From contig OZ024846.1 of the NCBI GenBank assembly GCA_964017145.1, positions 3,658,001 through 3,722,000 on the forward strand: 64,000 bases of DNA. Reading direction: 5' to 3'. The position numbers and the translations under genes are program-made. Source of the DNA: Agrocybe praecox. Its lineage: Eukaryota > Basidiomycota > Agaricomycetes > Agaricales > Agrocybaceae. Positions 58,139 through 64,000 of the stretch are shown here, piece after piece. Each line of letters begins with the position of its first letter. The stretch's first letter is position 1. The notes beneath the pieces were generated by a model, which did no database searches, was not told the origin of the DNA, and worked only from the letters and a program-made list of their open reading frames with translations.

Positions 58139-60019
58139 CTGGTTCATCTCCCAATATTCACCCATCGCCTGCTATGCCTGTAGGACTATGCTTCATTCAC
58201 ATTACGTTAGGCGTACCAACCTATAATGAGCCCCCCATATAGATTACCGAATTGTGTTATAATGAGTTGACCTAAGTACATCAGCGAAAAAAATAATATC
58301 GCGTGAATAAACCAGCACGGCGCTCTCAGTCTATTCTTTGACGAGTGGTTTTAGAAGAAAAAAAAGAAGCAGAAAATACAGGTTCATTTCATGGACTTTA
58401 TCGCCACTGGATCTTCATTTGCGGCTTAGCATACTGAAACATATTATTCTATTAATCAGGCTTTGGGACAGTGACATATTCGTTTTCAAGTACTCTACTG
58501 GGTTGCTTACAATTCCCGCACCTGTTCATGTCAGAATGTAAAATGCCTCGACTGCGCGGCGCTGACCTTTCGTCTAGCTGAGCATTTTGCGTTGCGTTAT
58601 CCTGGTGGATCCTATCCCGCATTCTGAAAGAGCAAAATTGCAAGCCCCCACATATTTGATGGATCACGTGATACAAAATTTCTAACCACGCAGGAAGACA
58701 GAAAGAAATCTAGCAATACAGCGAGAGAACCTAGCACAATTAGAAGCATCCTAAAAGGAGGAGGGGAAGCCTGGATATGTGTAGCCTAAGTTTCCGACCG
58801 AAGAAAATGCTCGGTGACGATATGGAAGTGATTATACGGGTCAACTTGGTATCGCAGGTCAGTCAGCGTAAAAAGGGGTAGTGGGATAGCGAAAAGGGGA
58901 AAATAATCACGGCAGCGTATGCACAAAGGGTGTACTCCGGAGGAATTGACATTCAGCAACGGAATCGACGTCGGTGAAGGTTGGACGACTGGTCTGTAAC
59001 TGCGTCACTGTTGTGCCAAGATCTTTCGTTTTCGAAACAAGACTGGGAAATCGAAGTGGATGAGCTACTAGTAAAATTTCGTAAGTGAGAAACCTACAAT
59101 CATCTATCTGTGTCATTTCGCCATCTTGATCCCAGAATTGCCATGACGCCTTGGGTCCATGGAACATGACCGCGATGATCCAACGGCGAAAATTTTATTT
59201 GTAAAAGCAGAGCGTGCATATATGTAAATCAAGTACGAAGGTGTGCGCAGATACGGTGTCTTCATAGGAAATATGTGAAGGTTATGTGATTCATGATCGT
59301 CAGAAAACCCTCAGCTGAGAGATTCAAGTACCCACCTCAGCAGAGCTGGGCGGAAACGGCCTCGCGAATCATCTAGTTGGACCTGAAAGACAGATATGTT
59401 AGCTCTGCTAGACGAAGGATTAATGTGAAGGCGGAAAGAAGCTAGCTCTTAAATAAAGTGTGTAAAGCGGAGTGGAGACAGGGACAAACGCACGAACAGT
59501 ATGAGATCACGTGACGATACGAAGAAAAGGATTTTGCATTGAAGAAACCAAATTAACCAAGCCAACGGACGGCCCAGCGCAGGGTAGAGTACCCTAAAAG
59601 TTGGAGATGATGCCTGGCCATCTATAACTGAAATTGTGACCACATACAATTGTTCAGGACCGAGGTGGGAGGACTAGTATGTTTGGATTGGTTTCCTAGT
59701 CAGCATGTGCAGGATAACCGAATAACAGAAAAAAAAATTGATATGGCGCACAGAATGTATGTTGCGGCGATAAGCATGACACGCGTAGGGCTTGTTGAAG
59801 ATTCCGAGTCTGAGTTTTCGTGAAAAAAAAAAGCCTGACAATTGCGTGCAGACTCGAAACTAAATACTTGGACGGCCAAACTTTGGGAAAAGCAATCAAA
59901 GCATGGGCTTAGCGAAGCGCGAGGTATAGTGGTTATTTTCGATTTCGGGTTGCACGTTTAAAAAGCAAAATCTAAAGTGTGTATTGCATATAGAATACGT
60001 GCTGGGCGGAAGGAAACAT
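58139..60019. other. 3' region of CRN-kinase 2, conserved downstream block unit 2 and tRNA-like relic copy 3
   Basis: 58600-59440 matches 53780-54640. On the minus strand 58907-59167 is an 86-codon ORF starting MFHGPKASWQFWDQDGEMTQ that is open here but broken in unit 1. 59540-59960 matches 54740-55140 and ends in the most degraded tRNA-like relic (59916-59957). No confident gene. Confidence 0.4.
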
Positions 60020-60752
60020 CTAATCGAGCTTGTAGCCAACCAAGTGCCGTCTCCCGAGAATCTCTCCGATCTGGGGTGACGAGGGGTTAATTAGCTTTAT
60101 GGGAGGGTAAGACGAACATCACAACAACGCACCTTGAAAACACCATATGCTTGTAATCCGTAAATACCGACACGTCCAAGTTCTCCGCTCCTAACCAGGT
60201 TTCCTACGAGGGCTGGGGAAGTAATTTGCGTCCACAGGGAGCTGTAGGCGCTCTTGACGGCGTCGAGTGTGGGTGGTTGAAGTCCTTCCTTGGCATATAT
60301 TTGCTTGAAAACTTCCTTCGTCACGTTAAGGTTGTAAAGTATAGGTTGCTTATACGCTGAGAAATGGGAACGTCTATCAGCGCTGCTATATTTTGTACTT
60401 TAGAGCTGCCAAACGAGAGAGAAAAAAGCGACGAAAACACCGGCAAATACGTCGTGTGTAACCAGCAATACTGTTGTCCGAGAACGGATAAATTGAAGCG
60501 GGGCAAGATATTGCACTTACACCCAAAGAGCTGCCCGACCTTGTCTCCGAGAGGTTCAAGGAACTTTTTGGCACCGTCAAAGAACTTTCCAGCATTTTTC
60601 TGGGCAGCGGCGAGGGCATCCTGTGCCTTCTTCTGTGTTGCCTCCGTTGACGAGGACATGAGGCGTTTTGAAGCGAGAGCGCGCTGCTGAACAAAAGCCT
60701 GACGAGCAAAAGAGTGTCTGAGGATGGAAGCTTGCATGACTGCAGTGCGCAT
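60020..60752 (-). CDS. ATP20: mitochondrial F1Fo ATP synthase subunit g
   Basis: Exons 60752-60521, 60356-60133 and 60070-60020 give 168 aa with donors GTAAGT and GTGCGT. Residues 1 to about 35 form a basic, Ser/Ala-rich mitochondrial presequence (MRTAVMQASILRHSFARQAF). Then follow an Ala/Lys-rich helix with KKFLEPLGDKVGQLFG, SYKQPILYNLNVTKEVFKQI, PPTLDAVKSAYSSLWTQI and a membrane-proximal end ELGRVGIYGLQAYGVFKIGE with RRHLVGYKLD. This is the known layout of subunit g, an inner-membrane component of the Fo stalk base needed for ATP synthase dimerisation and crista shape. It is the intact member of three tandem copies and presumably the only active one. A double GATA site and a TATA-like ATATATTTTC lie 100-145 bp upstream. 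Confidence 0.95.
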
Positions 60753-60847
60753 ATTGTGGAGAGGGGGTTGTGGTGAACGAGGGCAACGGAGTGTTGACGA
60801 TGACCGTTACAGGTGGGAATTTTCCGAAATTCCGGCTTACTCCGTCA

Positions 60848-60863
60848 TCTTATCTTATCTTCT
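60848..60863 (-). promoter_or_regulatory. double GATA-type site upstream of ATP20
   Basis: CTTATCTTATCTTC on the plus strand, about 100 bp upstream of the ATP20 start, conserved in all three units. Confidence 0.4.
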
Positions 60864-60870
60864 CCCCAAG

Positions 60871-62483
60871 GCGCGCCATCAGTCGCACGCATATATTTTC
60901 TGCATCGGCCTAGTTAAGACTTATGTAGAATTTACAGATTTTTTGCGTTTGCTCTTTTTTCGCTGATTTTGCGCCTACCCACTTTTTCCCGTCAAGAATC
61001 TGTCATGAACTCTGTGGACTTTGTGTATAATACAAGAAAACACGTGTTTTTGGCTGTTTTTCTCGTGTTATTTGTGTTCCACGTTTTTCCTGTGTTTTGC
61101 CACGCGCAGTTTACATCCTGTGTCGCGTCTCTACGCATCGGTGAATAAACTTGTGTATATTCTCCTTTTTTATTGCTTTCACTAGACACTGAATTTTTGA
61201 ATGCCTCCTTCCGTGTTCCTCTCCAATAGTCCTAATGCCTCTGGAAGCACTAGAGCTGTTTACACTGAAGCTCGTCGGCGCCCTCTACGTCTTGTGGGCC
61301 GCCCTAACCGGATGGAAAATCAGCGCTCAGCCTGCACCTGATGGTCCTGACCGTGTACATCCCCGCTTTCGGAACAGTGGTATTTGGCCTGGCGGAAAAG
61401 GACATATACGGTACATAGCACCGACTCCTGAGTTGTTCGTCGAACTCTCGCCCGTCGGTACTTTAGTGCCAATGCTTAAATTTGGACGTAGAGTTTAAAC
61501 AGCATTCATGACGCTTCACTCCATGACTTTCTCTTGGACCCATGAAATCAAAGCAATATTATCTCAGTAATAATGATTATCTGACTCAGCCCGTTTATAT
61601 GATGCTTACAACACGATTAGATTCGGGCACCAAAAACTTTTTTTCCGCAAGGAATATCCACTATGTCGAAGCATTCTTGAGTCATTACTACAAAAAGCCA
61701 CCTCGCTTCCTCCCATATAAATATTCAACGCGATGGTGCACGAAACGAGATTGCAAATGGGTTTTTTCCTCTCGACCTTCGTCGCGCAAATGGTAAGAGG
61801 CTCACACTGCCTGTCGGTCACCTCGTATGTTGTATTCCTCTTATCTCTTTCTCAATCCATGCTTCGACGTAGAACGGCATAGCAACAGAGAAAGCACCAT
61901 AGGATCTGGATGAAACTCGATCGAATATTCACGTCCCAAATGCTACACTATCTGGATGACGTCGGTCGTATAGTCTTCCTGCCCCAGAGCTGTGCTTTCT
62001 GGGACGGACGAGCAGGCCAGTCATAAACGTACTAGACGAACTTATGATGGGTAGACAGTGCGACTATCGGATTGAATTTCTGATATCTTGTCCCAGCGCT
62101 CGATACTCCGAGGCTCCAAGCATCATACCCAGGTGACAACAAAACATTCCAGTTGGACCCCATATTGATAATGTTTTTCTGCGATCCTTTGTGCACCTTA
62201 ACCGCGTCAGCGTTCATCGACCAAATTATGGTAGTAAATGAAGACAGAGGCCCCATTTATGACGAAAGTACCATGTTCAATCTGCTCATCTTCGACAACG
62301 GAATGTGGGTTAATTTTATCAGAGCAACTCGAAGGCCCCATCTATGAGGAAAATGACATGTCCTCCGGCTTTTCTACGACATCCAAGCTCTTCTACCATC
62401 TCTTATGAACCAACAAAGACAATAACGATGGGTTAAAAACACCAGAACCAAACCCGAAAAAATGATTGCGGATTAACCAGGTC
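60871..62483. other. unassigned region between ATP20 and the GFA-domain gene
   Basis: A plus-strand 87-codon ORF at 61235-61498 (LFTLKLVGALYVLWAALTGW near its start) and an 84-codon ORF at 61542-61796 have fairly normal composition, but I recognise no family and found no second exon. They may be relics. Confidence 0.35.
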
Positions 62484-63192
62484 CTATAGCTTCGCCTGCG
62501 CCTTCTTCGTCGTCTCGATCCCATGAATCCAGGGCCTCATCAGCTCAGGCCACAACTCTGTCTTCGGAACTAGATGTCAATCTGTCAGTATACACTCTGC
62601 TAGCGGTTTCCTCGATTCAGCTGTTGGCAGGATTGAGGACACCGACCGCGGTGTGCATTGCCTGGTGCCCTCAAGCGGAAGCGCCAACAGAGCGGTATAA
62701 TGTTTACTCACTCCAAGGAACATCCTCATCCAACGTCCCGAACGTCGCTATTTTTATATTCCCGGCCACTGCGTCTTTCGACGAGGGGTGTAAGAACAGA
62801 TTTGAACCGCATTCTCCGCAGAATACGCGTGTATTTGGGGAGTTATTCCATGTATCTGGATCGGCGTAGTATTTGAGTTTGTCCTGCCCTTGGATGACAC
62901 GTATATTCTGGATGAATGTAGAAGTAAGTGGAATTCAATATAAATGCCGACAAAATTATAATTAACAAGCTTTGCCGACGTGCAAGACGAGGGATGAGTG
63001 GACTCGACTCACATCGCCGTTAAAGAATAGGTTGCTCATGAACGCAGACCCTGTCGCCTTCCTGCAATTCTGACAATGACATATGCGGAAAGTCAGCGGG
63101 AGACCTGTTACGGTGTATTTCACCGCTTTGCATAAACACGATCCTGTGCGGACTGTCGAGCGTTCTGCTACGTTGGCGTTGGTGGGAGCCAT
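62484..63192 (-). CDS. GFA/CENP-V-domain zinc protein (Mss4-like fold)
   Basis: Exons 63192-63013, 62907-62712 and 62569-62484 give 153 aa; donors GTGAGT twice, acceptors CATCCAG and CATCTAG, phases 0 and 1. Zinc-binding cysteines are in the expected places: GSCLCKAVKY (about residue 18), ICHCQNCRKATGSAF (about 38-52) and VFCGECGSNLF (about 90-100). The middle reads LKYYADPDTWNNSPN, which fits the family pattern before the second CxxC. The tail ends ELWPELMRPWIHGIETTKKA. The fold is known from glutathione-dependent formaldehyde-activating enzyme, but most fungal members have no proven substrate, so only a zinc-binding, possibly glutathione-adduct role can be suggested. Length is typical of the family. 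Confidence 0.93.
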
Positions 63193-64000
63193 TTGTAACA
63201 AGTCCTGGGCGCAGCGGGTAGATTTTGAGTTGGGTTTGCGATGGAGAAGATACGACGAGGTAGGCGGTGGAAGGTGTTCCAGTGCAAGGAATTGGCAAGG
63301 AATGTTATATACTTACTATTCGGACTGGGTCACTGGGCTTTGATGGACGTTTTATTAATAGGATTGGCTGAATTAGCCCAGTCGGCTTTTTGGAGCTCGG
63401 TACCTGTTTAACGTTTATAGCCGGGCCCGGCTGCCGCCGTAGGCCACAGCAGGTAGCGTAAGTAGGTGCCATCTAACCCTCTATGCATTATTGAACCACC
63501 ACAGCAAAATAAAAGTTAGGTGTGATACGTTAAAACCTTCCAGAAATTTACCAATGTATATCACTTTAATATTCTTTTTCTGTCTTTGATTTTTATGCGC
63601 CTCGGGCATGACTCAGAGCATGCCCGATGATTACTTGTGAGCGCCGGGCAGAGTCAGAATTGACCAAAAAGGATTGGTAATATAAGTGTCAGAGCTAGCA
63701 TATGACTATATGCTAGTAAGGCTCCTCCATGAGTATGTAACGATGGTGGCAGACTCCCAACCTTTGGATATTTTACTGTGGGATGTTCTGGTCTTCGAAA
63801 CGCCTCGACAGTTATGTATATTACTGAATTGTAGCCGTGGGAGGTCTGCGAAACAGCTGTTACAGTTAGGAGTAGTGTGGGTAGAAGCCCGTTAATGTAA
63901 AGATAAAAGCTCGAAGTTTTCGCCCTTGTCGATGAGTCTAGGTCGAAGGGTAAACAAGAAATTCGCAGTTAGTGATAAGATTAAAGAAGGCACAGTGGAT
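63193..64000. other. unassigned right end with a short hairpin
   Basis: No gene recognised. A perfect inverted repeat CGGGCATG / CATGCCCG with an 8-nt loop is at 63603-63626. It is not followed by a T-run and its role is unknown. Confidence 0.4.

Larger units (their letters stand above)
50025..60870. repeat. tandem amplification with ~4.8-kb period (two full units and a partial third)
   Basis: Matching anchor points: GATATGCGAATAG at 50036, 54896 and (as GATAACCGAATAA) 59711; CACAGAATGTATGTTGCGGC at about 50071, 54928 and 59749; the subunit g exon 3 at 50287, 55200 and 60020; the double GATA site at 50712, 55851 and 60848; CRN-kinase starts at 50948 and 56184. Units 1 and 2 contain subunit g copy (minus), CRN-kinase (plus) and a conserved downstream block; unit 3 stops after subunit g. 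Spacing of anchors is about 4860 and 4815 bp. All in the same orientation. Confidence 0.85.

Noticed and set aside
61235..61498. Possible fragment of a membrane transporter (hydrophobic start, plus strand)
   Set aside because: A weak resemblance in two different frames only; I could not place a family motif with confidence.
1..64000. CRISPR arrays, bacterial-style operons, riboswitches or rRNA
   Set aside because: No regularly spaced direct repeats or rRNA signatures were seen, and gene structure is eukaryotic throughout.

Overview
The window looks like nuclear DNA of a filamentous basidiomycete, most likely an agaricomycete. The support is: genes with several short (about 45-85 nt) GT-AG introns, a tandem family of NACHT-domain STAND NTPases of agaricomycete type, a DUF6532-like gene end, Crinkler (CRN)-type proteins ending in a kinase-like domain, a mitochondrial ATP synthase subunit g gene and a GFA-domain gene. 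There is no operon logic. All exon joins below were built by hand from splice signals, reading frame and comparison between paralogues inside the window.

Region 1 (1-840): the 3' end of a DUF6532-like gene, plus strand. Region 2 (about 840-49,680): a head-to-tail array of six NACHT genes, all on the minus strand, starting at 7839, 17464, 23954, 31546, 39929 and 47331, so the period is 6.5-9.6 kb. Five have an intact reconstructed frame (768, 787, 775, 766 and 778 aa). The fourth is a pseudogene with two frameshifts and a 75-nt deletion just after the P-loop. All share a short N-terminal exon carrying a Gly-Gly-x-Phe motif, a NACHT exon, a small linker exon and a C-terminal region of about 215-235 aa that I cannot assign. 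The 4-6 kb spacers are not empty: each holds broken, plus-strand pieces of an APC-superfamily amino-acid permease (MUP1 methionine-permease type) with introns still recognisable. The ancestral repeating unit was therefore probably a divergent or neighbouring NACHT gene plus permease gene, amplified at the DNA level, after which the permeases decayed and the NACHT genes were kept.

Two non-autonomous DNA elements sit in the array: a 657-bp Tc1/mariner-like MITE with TA duplication (36801-37457) and a 633-bp element with inverted ends and a 9-bp duplication (31950-32582). A dispersed motif of about 110 bp recurs in the spacers.

Region 3 (about 50,025-60,870): a second tandem amplification with a 4.8-kb period. 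Each unit contains a tRNA-like relic, an ATP synthase subunit g copy (minus strand), a shared promoter interval and a CRN-kinase gene (plus strand). The third subunit g copy (60020-60752) is intact and complete; the other two are decayed. Of the two CRN-kinase copies, one has a single base insertion at a T run and the other has several lesions. Region 4 (60,870-64,000): a complete GFA-domain gene (62484-63192) and unassigned DNA.

Taken together, the window is a fast-evolving accessory locus that puts expanded NLR-like NTPases next to duplicated CRN-kinase proteins, with housekeeping genes (permease, ATP synthase g) carried along and lost as passengers.
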